Made by a program: the position numbers and the translations under genes. The notes under the pieces were generated by a model. It was not told the DNA's origin, did not search any database, and saw only the letters and a list, made by a program, of their open reading frames with translations. A stretch of 21,045 nucleotides of DNA from assembly GCA_046757565.1 (NCBI GenBank), contig JBHHYN010000041.1, positions 1-21,045 on the forward strand. Reading direction: 5' to 3'. This document shows positions 1-7,208 of this stretch, piece after piece. Source of the stretch: JBHHYN01 sp046757565. GTDB taxonomy: Bacteria > Pseudomonadota > Gammaproteobacteria > Eutrophobiales > Eutrophobiaceae. Position 1 is the stretch's first letter. Each line of letters opens with the position of its first letter.

Positions 1-49
1 ATGACGGGCTACTGTTTATATATCAACCCACAGATTCTGCTGAAGACCC
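1..49. repeat. Left copy of a 49-bp perfect inverted repeat
   Basis: These 49 bases are the exact reverse complement of 20900-20948. Identity stops at base 50, where zapE-like coding sequence begins. The other copy adjoins a REP-like hairpin and small dispersed hairpins, so this looks like one piece of a dispersed repeat. It may be a real insertion into zapE or a misjoined contig edge. Confidence 0.85.
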
Positions 50-980
50 TAAAAAATTACCTGTTAAAGGACTCTATTTATGGGGTGGAGTGGGCCGCGG
101 CAAGACCTGTATTGTTGATGCCTTTTTTGAATGTTTGCCTTTAAGCAGAAAAAAGCGCATTCATTTCCACCGTTTCATGCAGAAAGTGCATCATGAATTG
201 AAACAACTTCATAATGACCGGGACCCCTTGCAGATTGTCGCGGATATATTTGCAAAGAAAGCAACGGTCATCTGCTTTGATGAATTCCACGTCTCTGACA
301 TTACCGATGCAATGCTGCTCGGAGGTTTGCTAAAGGCCCTGTTTGAACGTGGTGTGACGCTGGTTGCCACTTCTAACGAACATCCCGATCAACTCTACAG
401 TGACGGACTGCAACGTAAGCGTTTCCTGCCTGCAATTGAGTTGATCAAGGCGCATACGCAAGTGGTTGAAGTCGAGTCAGGGATTGACTACAGATTGCGT
501 TATCTGGATAAAGCGGAAATTTACCACCAGCCCCTGAATGGACACGCTGAACGCATGCTGCGTTTGAACTTTGATCACATGGCGCCGGATCAGGGTAAAG
601 TGAATGGCACCATCGAGATTGAAGGGCGCAAGATCCGCACAGTACGCTGCGCCGATGGCGTCGTCTGGTTCGATTTCATGGCCATTTGCGATGGTCCAAG
701 AGGAGCGGCTGACTATATCGAGATCGGATGCCAGTTCCAGACGGTGTTGATCGCCAATGTTCCACGTATGGACGATCAGCATCATGACCGGACAAAGCGT
801 TTCATGACACTGGTGGATGAGTTCTATGATCGGAATGTAAAACTGTTCCTGTCGGCGGCGGATTCGCCTGACAATCTCTATCTGGGCAAGCGCTTTGCCA
901 AACAGTTCAAGCGCACCAGTAGCCGTCTTGTTGAGATGCAGTCGCACGACTATCTGGGCAGACAACACCTGTCTGAGTAG
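3..980 (+). CDS. zapE: ZapE (AFG1-like) cell-division ATPase, 5' end missing
   Basis: This is an AAA-type P-loop ATPase of the ZapE/AFG1 family. In E. coli, ZapE acts at the Z-ring during division. The Walker A motif GGVGRGKT is encoded at about 81-104, Walker B reads VICFDEF, and the segment FDEFHVSDITDAMLLGGL is near-identical in character to E. coli ZapE. The C-terminal part (VDEFYDRNVKL, SRLVEMQSHDYLGRQHL) also matches, so the 3' end is complete. E. coli ZapE has about 70 or more residues before the KGLYLWGG segment. Here the frame is open to base 3, but codons before base 50 come from the 49-bp repeat. A GTG at 90 lies inside the P-loop and cannot be the true start. The gene is therefore truncated by the contig edge or broken by the repeat. 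Its stop is 5 bp before a heptamer array. Family is certain; intactness is unknown. Confidence 0.9.
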   Translation, partial: DGLLFIYQPTDSAEDPKKLPVKGLYLWGGVGRGKTCIVDAFFECLPLSRKKRIHFHRFMQKVHHELKQLHNDRDPLQIVADIFAKKATVICFDEFHVSDITDAMLLGGLLKALFERGVTLVATSNEHPDQLYSDGLQRKRFLPAIELIKAHTQVVEVESGIDYRLRYLDKAEIYHQPLNGHAERMLRLNFDHMAPDQGKVNGTIEIEGRKIRTVRCADGVVWFDFMAICDGPRGAADYIEIGCQFQTVLIANVPRMDDQHHDRTKRFMTLVDEFYDRNVKLFLSAADSPDNLYLGKRFAKQFKRTSSRLVEMQSHDYLGRQHLSE

Positions 981-985
981 CTCCC

Positions 986-1047
986 GGGTCAAGGTTCAGG
1001 GTTCAGGGTTCAAGGTTCAGGGTTCAGGGTCCAAGGTTCAGGGTTCC
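986..1047. repeat. Heptamer tandem array (ARGGTTC units)
   Basis: Eight full 7-base units (AAGGTTC or AGGGTTC, one AGGGTCC) run from 991 to 1046, preceded by a partial unit. The array begins 5 bp after the zapE stop. The same heptamer in reverse complement forms the array at 16843-16912. This is a short tandem repeat of the bacterial heptanucleotide type, with no coding role seen. Confidence 0.93.
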
Positions 1048-1055
1048 ACCGCTCC

Positions 1056-1094
1056 TGCGCTCCATGCGCACGCGGCATTAGTGCGTCCATGCAC
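1056..1094. repeat. Two small hairpins with TCCAT core
   Basis: At 1056-1070, perfect 5-base arms TGCGC/GCGCA flank TCCAT. At 1081-1094, arms GTGC/GCAC flank GTCCAT. Three relatives on the other strand (core ATGGA) lie at 20973-21038. The core is kept while the arms differ but remain complementary. Confidence 0.6.
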
Positions 1095-1271
1095 GTCAGG
1101 TTCATTATTAAAATAATTTAATATAAACAATATATTATAATATTTTATTGATATTTATCATTAGATAGTCTATATAACCTATTGTAATTATCGTATCCAA
1201 GCTTGCCGAGTTGGATTAAAGTTTCGAATGATCAGCCAGATATATTGGGGAGGGGGGGATTTTCGGCTGGG

Positions 1272-1478
1272 ATGAATCGAACGCAGATAAACACCGAGTT
1301 GCAGGAGTCACAAATCGCTGAAATCCTGGAGTTTCGCTTTGGCGATGGCCTGGTCTATTTGCCCAGACACCGTCCACAGGCCATTTATAGCCTCGCCAGG
1401 AAGAACGGTTTCATCGATGCTGAGGGATACCTGACCCGAAAGGGCAGGGTACTGTTGGCGCGTTACCACTATGCTTAA
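1272..1478 (+). CDS. Small hypothetical protein
   Basis: I do not recognise this 68-residue frame. The start used is ATG 1272. The frame is open further upstream to a TTG at 1203, but that part is low in complexity and sits next to an AT-rich stretch. No good Shine-Dalgarno site precedes 1272; the G-run at about 1250-1258 is too far away. The C-terminal half (IYSLARKNGFIDAEGYLTRKG, then RVLLARYHYA) is mixed charged and hydrophobic and could form a small winged-helix-like fold, which is inference only. The AT-rich stretch at about 1100-1200 would suit a promoter; TATAAT occurs at 1136-1141 without an evident -35. There is no operon partner. A longer overlapping minus-strand frame exists, so coding status is uncertain. 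Confidence 0.4.
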   Translation: MNRTQINTELQESQIAEILEFRFGDGLVYLPRHRPQAIYSLARKNGFIDAEGYLTRKGRVLLARYHYA

Positions 1479-1882
1479 TAACCCTTTGTTTTCCACGTAA
1501 CCTCCCTGCCAGGGTCTCCGCTTGCCCTGACACAACTGATCGGGCACCGTGCCCTGTCTGCCGGTTCGCTCCCATGCGCCCACCGGGTTACCGGTAACTC
1601 CCTGCCTGTCACAGTGTGCATCGGTCCCGGAACGTGGTGGAACGGCCATGTAATGGTAAACTCTGGTAAATTAGCGTTTTTTGCCCGGAATCAACCTTAA
1701 CCCTTACTATAGTAAGAATTATGGTCTTTTCAGGAGCGACTGTTTATTCTTTAGAGAGTGTTTGCTGAAATCACCGGTGACGAAAGGATGGGTCCGCGGC
1801 GTGATGCCCATATGCTCTCATAGCGGGGGCAGGATTGAAGGAATTCAGCAGCAGATAAAAACGAAATAAAAACAGGGGATAG
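1479..1882. other. 404-bp non-coding stretch with strong palindromes
   Basis: I find no convincing gene here. The left part holds perfect inverted repeats: CCCTG-C-CAGGG at 1504-1514, GGGCAC-C-GTGCCC at 1542-1554 and GTTACCGGTAAC at 1587-1598. A near-direct repeat, GTAAC(C)TCCCTGCC, occurs at 1497-1510 and 1594-1606. The clustering suggests a structured RNA or a mobile-element fragment. The right part is the leader of the EF-G-like gene and carries the palindrome at 1703-1716. Confidence 0.6.
1703..1716. promoter_or_regulatory. 14-bp perfect palindrome upstream of the EF-G-like gene
   Basis: CTTACTATAGTAAG is perfectly self-complementary and lies about 170 bp upstream of the next start codon. 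Its size and symmetry suit a dimeric repressor operator. I recognise no specific regulator. Confidence 0.35.
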
Positions 1883-1885
1883 ATG

Positions 1886-3937
1886 ATGGCCAACTATACC
1901 ACAAAAGATATCCGGAATATCGCCATAACCGGCCACGGCAGTGCCGGCAAAACGACCTTGATCGAGGCTTTACTTTATAAGGCTGGTGTGATTGGCCAGA
2001 TGGGATCGATCGAAAAAGGGACGACGGTTTGTGATTTTGACCCACAGGAGAAATCCCACCAGCATTCTCTCGACAGCGCCGTCGCCAGCGTGGATTACCG
2101 GGATGGCCACATCAATTTTGTTGATACTCCTGGATACCCTGATTTTCTGGGTAAGGCAATCTCTGTATTGCCCGCCGTGGAAACCTGTGCCGTCGTTATT
2201 AACGCCCAGACGGGTATCGAGATGGTGACCAATAAGATGATGGAGATGGCCATGGAGCGGAAAAAGGACCGCCTCATTATTATTAACAAAACCGATGCCG
2301 ATCAAGTTGAACTGGAAGGGCTGTTAAACCGTATCCGGGACACCTTCGGTAACGAATGCCTGCCCCTGAACCTTCCTGCTGACAACGGTAAGGATGTGGT
2401 TGATTGTTTTTTTCAGGCGTCCGGCAAGGATACGGATTTTTCATCCGTGCAGGAAGCCCATACCAATATTATTGATCAGGTGGTTGAACTGGATGAAGCG
2501 TTGATGGAGTTGTATCTCGAGCAGGGCGAAGAGATAGAGCCGGAGCAATTGCATGCTCCATTTGAACAGGCCCTGCGTGATGGTCACCTCATTCCGGTTT
2601 GTTTTGTTTCTGCGCTCACAGGCGCAGGCATAGGGGAGTTGCTGGAGGTTTTTTCCAGATTATTGCCGGATCCCATGGAAGGAAACCCTCCACTGATAGT
2701 AACGGGGGAGGGTGATGCCGCGGAACCCGTGGTGATCGCTCATGATCCGGAAGGGCACGTTCTGGCACATGTTTTCAAGGTAAACATCGACCCGTTCGTG
2801 GGTAAACTCGGGGTATTTCGTATCCACCAGGGCACGATTAACCGTGACAGCCAGCTGTTTATCGGTGACGGGCGTAAGCCTTTCAAGGTAGGGCATCTGC
2901 TCAAACTCCAGGGCAAGAAACATATCGAGATTGAAAAGGGTGTACCCGGTGATATCTGTGCTGTGGCGAAAGTAGATGAACTTGTCTATGACGCAGTACT
3001 GCATGATTCCCACGATCATGACCGGATCCATCTGCGTCCCCTGGCGTTTCCGGCCCCCATGTATGGTCTGGCCATCGAAACGAAAAGCCGCGGCGATGAG
3101 CAAAAAATTTCGGATGCGCTGCATAAACTGCGGGCAGAAGATCCCTGTTTTGTCGTCGAGCATCATGCCCGTATGAATGAAACCGTTATCCGCGGGCTGG
3201 GGGAACTGCATTTACGCATTATGCTGGAGAAATTGAAGGACCGTTATCACGTTGAAGTGAATACCCATCCACCAAAGATCGCCTACATGGAAACTATCAC
3301 GGCCAAAGCCGAGGGCCATCACCGGCATAAAAAGCAGACGGGCGGGGCCGGACAGTTCGGTGAGGTGTTTTTACGCATTGAGCCCATGCAGCGTGGTGAG
3401 GGCTTTGAGTTCGTGGATAAAATTGTTGGGGGAGTCATCCCGAAACAGTTTATTCCTGCGATTGAAAAGGGTATTCACCAGGCCCTGGAAGAGGGCGGCA
3501 TTGCAGGGTATCCCATGCAGGATATTCGGGTGACGGTGTATGACGGTAAGTATCATCCGGTTGATTCCAAGGAAGTGGCCTTCGTTGCAGCGGGCAAGAA
3601 GGCATTTCTGGACGCCTTCCACAAGGCCAGGCCGGTTGTACTGGAGCCCATCGTTGAGATATCGGTGACAGCGCCGCACGAATCGATGGGAGATATCGCC
3701 GCGGATCTCTCCGGCAAACGTGGCCGTATCAGCAATACGGCAGCGATGCCCGGTGGTTTTACCACTACGACGGGTCTTGTACCCCTCAGTGAACTGGACA
3801 GTTATCAGTCCCAGCTCAAATCAATAACGGGCGGAGCCGGTTCGTTTTCCATGACTCTTAGCCATTATGATCCGGTACCGGCAAAGACCCGGCAGGAATT
3901 AATAGCAGCATTCAAGCCCGTCGAGGAGGAAGCGTGA
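1886..3937 (+). CDS. Elongation factor G-like translational GTPase (EF-G type 2)
   Basis: This is a ribosome-associated GTPase of the EF-G family with full EF-G architecture over about 683 residues: G domain, domain II, then domains III-V ending in the ALxxLRAEDP and IVEISVTAPHESMG regions. Counting from ATG 1883, G1 is GHGSAGKT (17-24), G3 is DTPG (81-84), G4 is NKTD (135-138), and a G5-like SALTG follows. The canonical switch I RGIT of EF-G is absent; the region reads EKSHQHSL, and G4 is NKTD rather than NKMD. These features are typical of the EF-G-like second paralogue class rather than the main fusA product. The protein lacks the usual str-operon neighbours (rpsL, rpsG, tufA), which supports a paralogue. 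ATG codons occur at 1883 and 1886. I prefer 1886 because AGGGG at 1874-1878 is then 7 bases away. The gene appears monocistronic, with 210 bp of AT-rich DNA after it. The family is sure, but the exact role (translocation, recycling or stress) is not. Confidence 0.93.
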   Translation: MANYTTKDIRNIAITGHGSAGKTTLIEALLYKAGVIGQMGSIEKGTTVCDFDPQEKSHQHSLDSAVASVDYRDGHINFVDTPGYPDFLGKAISVLPAVETCAVVINAQTGIEMVTNKMMEMAMERKKDRLIIINKTDADQVELEGLLNRIRDTFGNECLPLNLPADNGKDVVDCFFQASGKDTDFSSVQEAHTNIIDQVVELDEALMELYLEQGEEIEPEQLHAPFEQALRDGHLIPVCFVSALTGAGIGELLEVFSRLLPDPMEGNPPLIVTGEGDAAEPVVIAHDPEGHVLAHVFKVNIDPFVGKLGVFRIHQGTINRDSQLFIGDGRKPFKVGHLLKLQGKKHIEIEKGVPGDICAVAKVDELVYDAVLHDSHDHDRIHLRPLAFPAPMYGLAIETKSRGDEQKISDALHKLRAEDPCFVVEHHARMNETVIRGLGELHLRIMLEKLKDRYHVEVNTHPPKIAYMETITAKAEGHHRHKKQTGGAGQFGEVFLRIEPMQRGEGFEFVDKIVGGVIPKQFIPAIEKGIHQALEEGGIAGYPMQDIRVTVYDGKYHPVDSKEVAFVAAGKKAFLDAFHKARPVVLEPIVEISVTAPHESMGDIAADLSGKRGRISNTAAMPGGFTTTTGLVPLSELDSYQSQLKSITGGAGSFSMTLSHYDPVPAKTRQELIAAFKPVEEEA

Positions 3938-4043
3938 CTGACCCGCCGTTCGGCACGGACAAGCTAATTCCTGGCAGTTATAATGATATTAAAATTTAGT
4001 ACTTTTACGAATAAATATTAATTGCTAATATTTCAATATCTTA

Positions 4044-4069
4044 CCCGGTATCTCCCACACTGTACCGGG
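4044..4069. promoter_or_regulatory. Inverted repeat CCCGGTA-N12-TACCGGG
   Basis: Perfect 7-base arms at 4044-4050 and 4063-4069 are separated by 12 bases, in the otherwise AT-rich gap between the EF-G-like gene and the reductase gene. No T-run follows, so a rho-independent terminator is unlikely. An operator for the reductase unit is possible. Confidence 0.35.
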
Positions 4070-4147
4070 AACCCGTTCAATTAATTTGCCTTGATGCTTA
4101 AAATATTGACCCCGATGTTAATAATTACCAGGAGTATGTGATCGGAC

Positions 4148-6412
4148 ATGAGTAGCTGGAAAGAAAGACTGGCCGGACAACTGCCTGCCGGGCTGGAAGA
4201 GGAGATCGATGTTTTCGAGACCCAGATTGAACTGCGTAAGCAGAACAAGGTAGAAGAGAAACTCTTCGCCGAGACCCGTTTGCGGCGGGGCGTCTATGGG
4301 CAACGCTATGACAATGGCCAGCGGCATGATGGGATAACATCGCAGACGATCAATTTTCCATGCGGTAATCTCACCAAAGGTCCGGACACCATGTGGGATG
4401 CCCCGGGCATGATGCGCATCAAGATCCCGTTTGGCGGGATGACTCCCGAACAGATGGATGTGCTGGCGGATGTGGCGGAGGAGTATTCAGACATGATCTG
4501 TCATGTGACGACACGCCAGGATATACAACTCCATTTTGTCCACATTGATGATACCCCGGACCTGATGCGCCGGCTGGCTGCCGTGCATATCACTACCCGT
4601 GAGGCTTGCGGAAATTCCGTACGGAATGTTACCGGTTGTCCCATTGCAGGGGTCTGCAATGATGAATCCTTCGATATCACTCCCTATGCCGATGCCTGTT
4701 ACAGGTTTCTGCTGGGCCATCCTGATGTCCAGGATTTTGGCCGTAAATTCAAGGTCTCCTTTTCCGGTTGTAAACAGCATGCCTGTGGTCTGGCCAATAT
4801 GCACGATCTCGGCTTGATTGCCCGTAAAAAAATCGTGGATGGTGAAGAGAAGCGGGGTTTTGAGATGTACGTCGGCGGCGGCCTGGGAGCGGTACCCTAT
4901 GATGCCAAACTGCTTGACGAATTTGTTCCGGAGGAGGAGATCTTTCCATTGACGCAGGCAGTAGCGAGGGTGTTTACGCGGCTTGGCGAGAAGCGTAACC
5001 GTGGCCGCGCGCGCATCAAATTCCTGGTCGACAAGCTCGGTATCGATGAGTTTCGTAAGCTTGTACTGGAAGAGCGGAAGACCTTGCAACACGATGACCG
5101 CTGGACAGACTACCTGAAGGGCCTGCCTGCCTGCCGGGAAACTCCTTTGAGACCACCGGAGAAACTGCAAACCGGTGACGCTGATACGGCTTTTGCTGCC
5201 TGGCGGTCGACCAATGTTTATGCGCAAAAGCAGGAGGGTTACGCCGTTTCCACCGTCAGCTTGCCTCTGGGCGATATCACCTCATGGCAGATGCGGGAGT
5301 TGGCGGATATCGCACGTAAATTTGTTGGCGTTACTGTGCGCACGACGGTGGACCAGAACATCGTCTTGCGCTGGGTGGCCGAGGCGGATTTGCCGGATTT
5401 ATATAAAGAGCTTCAACGCATCGGACTGGGTGACGCAGGTGCCGGAGCCATTGTGGATGTTACCGCCTGTCCGGGCACGGACACCTGCAAGCTGGGTATC
5501 TCTTCTTCACGCGGACTGGCCAGTGAACTCAAGAAACGCCTGGCAGCACGATTCCTGGATATGGATGCGGCAATCCAGGACTTGCATATCAAGATAAGCG
5601 GCTGTTTTAATTCCTGCGGCCAGCATCATCTTGCCGATCTCGGATTTTATGGTGTCAGCCGCAAGGTCAGTGGCCGCACGGTGCCGCATTTCCGTGTGGT
5701 GCTCGGTGGCGAATGGGCCAACAATGCCGGTTCCTACGGGATGACGATAGGCGCTGTGCCATCCAGGCGCATACCTGATTTCATCGATGAGATCACTCGG
5801 AAATATCTCGAAGAACGCGACAGAGATGAGACTTTTCAGGACTACACCAGGCGCGTCGGCAAAAAAGAGTTGAAGAAACTCGTCGATAAGCTTGCCGCGG
5901 TGCCTCCCTATGAACTGGATAAGCGTTATTATTCCGATTGGGACGATCCGCGGGAATATACCATCAGCGATATTGGCGTCGGTGAATGTGCGGGAGAGGT
6001 CATTTCGCGGTTCGATTTCGATCTCGAATCCGCCGAGCGGCAGTATTTTGAAGCACAGTTATTTTATGAAGACAGCGATTATGTCAGGGCCGATGAATTC
6101 GCCTATAAGGCAATGATTGAAGCAGCCAGGGGACTGGTGCGCACCCGGTTTCTGGATGTTGCCAATGAGCCGGATATTATTGTCGATGAATTCAAAACCC
6201 GCTTTTATGGTAACGGTATCTTTCAGGATAAATTCGCTGAATACCTGTTTAACAGGCATCAGGAAAAGGACCACCGGATAACACAGGACAAAGCCCGCCA
6301 CATTATCGAGGAGACGCAGCTGTTTATTGAAGCGGTGCATGCCTGTAATCTGCGTCTGAGCCAGAAGGCGGCAAAAAGCGCCGTTAACCCGCCACAACAG
6401 TCAGCAGCCTGA
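4148..6412 (+). CDS. Siroheme nitrite/sulfite reductase with extra C-terminal helical (HEPN-like) domain
   Basis: This cytoplasmic siroheme and [4Fe-4S] enzyme performs the six-electron reduction of sulfite to sulfide or of nitrite to ammonium. The 754-aa protein has the duplicated sulfite/nitrite reductase architecture. The second half carries the canonical cluster ligands C441-x5-C447 (ACPGTDTCKLG) and C486-x3-C490 (SGCFNSCGQHH). The first half also carries paired cysteines: C164-x5-C170 (GCPIAGVC) and C208-x4-C213 (SGCKQHAC). Residues from about 622 to 742 are not part of a classical reductase. They are predicted helical, with the segment YVRADEFAYKAMIEAARGL resembling the HEPN/nucleotidyltransferase-associated fold (inferred by eye). 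Start ATG 4148 has AGGAG at 4130-4134, a long 13-base spacing. The only closer in-frame ATG (4136) is followed at once by a stop. The gene forms an apparent operon with the partner at 6417. No flavoprotein, CysH or NirD lies nearby, so the electron donor is probably ferredoxin and the substrate cannot be decided. Confidence 0.92.
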   Translation: MSSWKERLAGQLPAGLEEEIDVFETQIELRKQNKVEEKLFAETRLRRGVYGQRYDNGQRHDGITSQTINFPCGNLTKGPDTMWDAPGMMRIKIPFGGMTPEQMDVLADVAEEYSDMICHVTTRQDIQLHFVHIDDTPDLMRRLAAVHITTREACGNSVRNVTGCPIAGVCNDESFDITPYADACYRFLLGHPDVQDFGRKFKVSFSGCKQHACGLANMHDLGLIARKKIVDGEEKRGFEMYVGGGLGAVPYDAKLLDEFVPEEEIFPLTQAVARVFTRLGEKRNRGRARIKFLVDKLGIDEFRKLVLEERKTLQHDDRWTDYLKGLPACRETPLRPPEKLQTGDADTAFAAWRSTNVYAQKQEGYAVSTVSLPLGDITSWQMRELADIARKFVGVTVRTTVDQNIVLRWVAEADLPDLYKELQRIGLGDAGAGAIVDVTACPGTDTCKLGISSSRGLASELKKRLAARFLDMDAAIQDLHIKISGCFNSCGQHHLADLGFYGVSRKVSGRTVPHFRVVLGGEWANNAGSYGMTIGAVPSRRIPDFIDEITRKYLEERDRDETFQDYTRRVGKKELKKLVDKLAAVPPYELDKRYYSDWDDPREYTISDIGVGECAGEVISRFDFDLESAERQYFEAQLFYEDSDYVRADEFAYKAMIEAARGLVRTRFLDVANEPDIIVDEFKTRFYGNGIFQDKFAEYLFNRHQEKDHRITQDKARHIIEETQLFIEAVHACNLRLSQKAAKSAVNPPQQSAA

Positions 6413-6416
6413 AATT

Positions 6417-7004
6417 GTGGGGGGGTTGGAGTTACATAAGATCGGCATCAAGTTATTTGCCGAGGAATCCAAACGGGTTTCACTGGATGAATTCATTCCA
6501 CTGTTTCATCGCTGGATACAGGAAGACCTGCTCGAAGATACCTTAGTTGACGTGACTAACTACAGCCATGTCTTTGCCGGGCCGGGGACACTGCTGATCG
6601 CTCATGAAGGTACTTACGGATACGATGAAAGCGGCGGGCGGCGCGGGCTGATCTATTACAACAAACACAAACTCAACGGCAGCTTGCCGGATCGGCTCGT
6701 TACGATTGGCCGCAGGGCCCTGCAGGCATGCCAACTTATTGAACGATCGGACGAGTTGAAAAACCGGATAAGGTTCCCTGGTGGAGAACTGCTGCTGTTT
6801 TCCAACGACAGACTTGCCGCACCCAATACGGAAGAGACGTATCAGACGATGCGGCCGGATCTGGAAATTTTCCTGGAGAGACTGTGTCCGGGCGGCGCCT
6901 ACGAGATTGAACGGGCAGCCGATCCGAGGGAACGTTTCGCCCTGACAGTGAAGGTTGCAGAAGCGGCGGAGATCGATGAGATGTTAACTCGGCTGTCAGC
7001 CTAA
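6417..7004 (+). CDS. Conserved partner protein of the nitrite/sulfite reductase, function unknown
   Basis: This soluble protein of about 195 residues begins 4 bp after the reductase stop, so translation is probably coupled. GTG 6417 is the first possible start; TTG 6426 is an alternative. The G-run at 6419-6425 makes neither choice clear. Visible blocks are FIPLFHRWIQEDLLEDTLVD, YSHVFAGPGTLLIAHEGTYG, GRRGLIYYNKHKLNG, GRRALQACQLIE, GGELLLFSNDRLAAPNTEET and ADPRERFALTVKVAEA. These read like a well-constrained globular protein. I recall similar uncharacterised proteins in other bacteria but can name no family. There is no signal peptide, membrane segment or cysteine cluster. The context suggests maturation, regulation or electron delivery for the reductase or its HEPN-like tail, which is inference. 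Confidence 0.85.
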   Translation: MGGLELHKIGIKLFAEESKRVSLDEFIPLFHRWIQEDLLEDTLVDVTNYSHVFAGPGTLLIAHEGTYGYDESGGRRGLIYYNKHKLNGSLPDRLVTIGRRALQACQLIERSDELKNRIRFPGGELLLFSNDRLAAPNTEETYQTMRPDLEIFLERLCPGGAYEIERAADPRERFALTVKVAEAAEIDEMLTRLSA

Positions 7005-7035
7005 GCACCTGTTTATCGTAAACATAAGATCCCTC

Positions 7036-7124
7036 GGCGCACTCTGTTCGCCTCGGGATGACAAGGGGCGCACTCTGTTCGCTCGGGATGGCAAGGGGTG
7101 TACTGTGTTCGCTTCAGGATGACA
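7036..7124. repeat. Three-unit imperfect tandem repeat (about 30 bp)
   Basis: Unit 1 spans 7036-7066, unit 2 spans 7067-7096 and unit 3 spans 7097-7124. Each follows the pattern GGCGCACTCTGTTCGC, then TCGGGATGACAAGG. Unit 2 is one base shorter and unit 3 has diverged. The block sits between convergent genes. After it, GTCATTCCGA (7151-7160) and GTGAGGAATC (7192-7201) resemble a common dispersed intergenic element. No obvious terminator is seen. Confidence 0.8.
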
Positions 7125-7208
7125 CCGCTCCGGCATTCCGAGCAGCAGTTGTCATTCCGAATCCTGTCCCGAACCAACGGTGAGGGAGCAGGTGAGGAAT
7201 CTTAGGGA

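Noticed and set aside
895..1116. 73-residue frame with KVQGSG repeats
   Set aside because: The peptide repeat is only the heptamer array translated; the frame also overlaps the zapE 3' end.
1308..1649. 113-residue minus-strand open frame
   Set aside because: It overlaps the small plus-strand gene and the palindrome cluster, has no recognisable domain, and its composition looks like translated structured repeat DNA.
1681..1869. 62-residue plus-strand frame before the EF-G-like gene
   Set aside because: No start signal, no protein-like pattern, and it contains the 14-bp palindrome; it reads as leader sequence.
1720..1882. Possible riboswitch in the EF-G-like leader
   Set aside because: I looked for cyclic-di-GMP-I signature blocks and found none; only ordinary leader sequence is seen.
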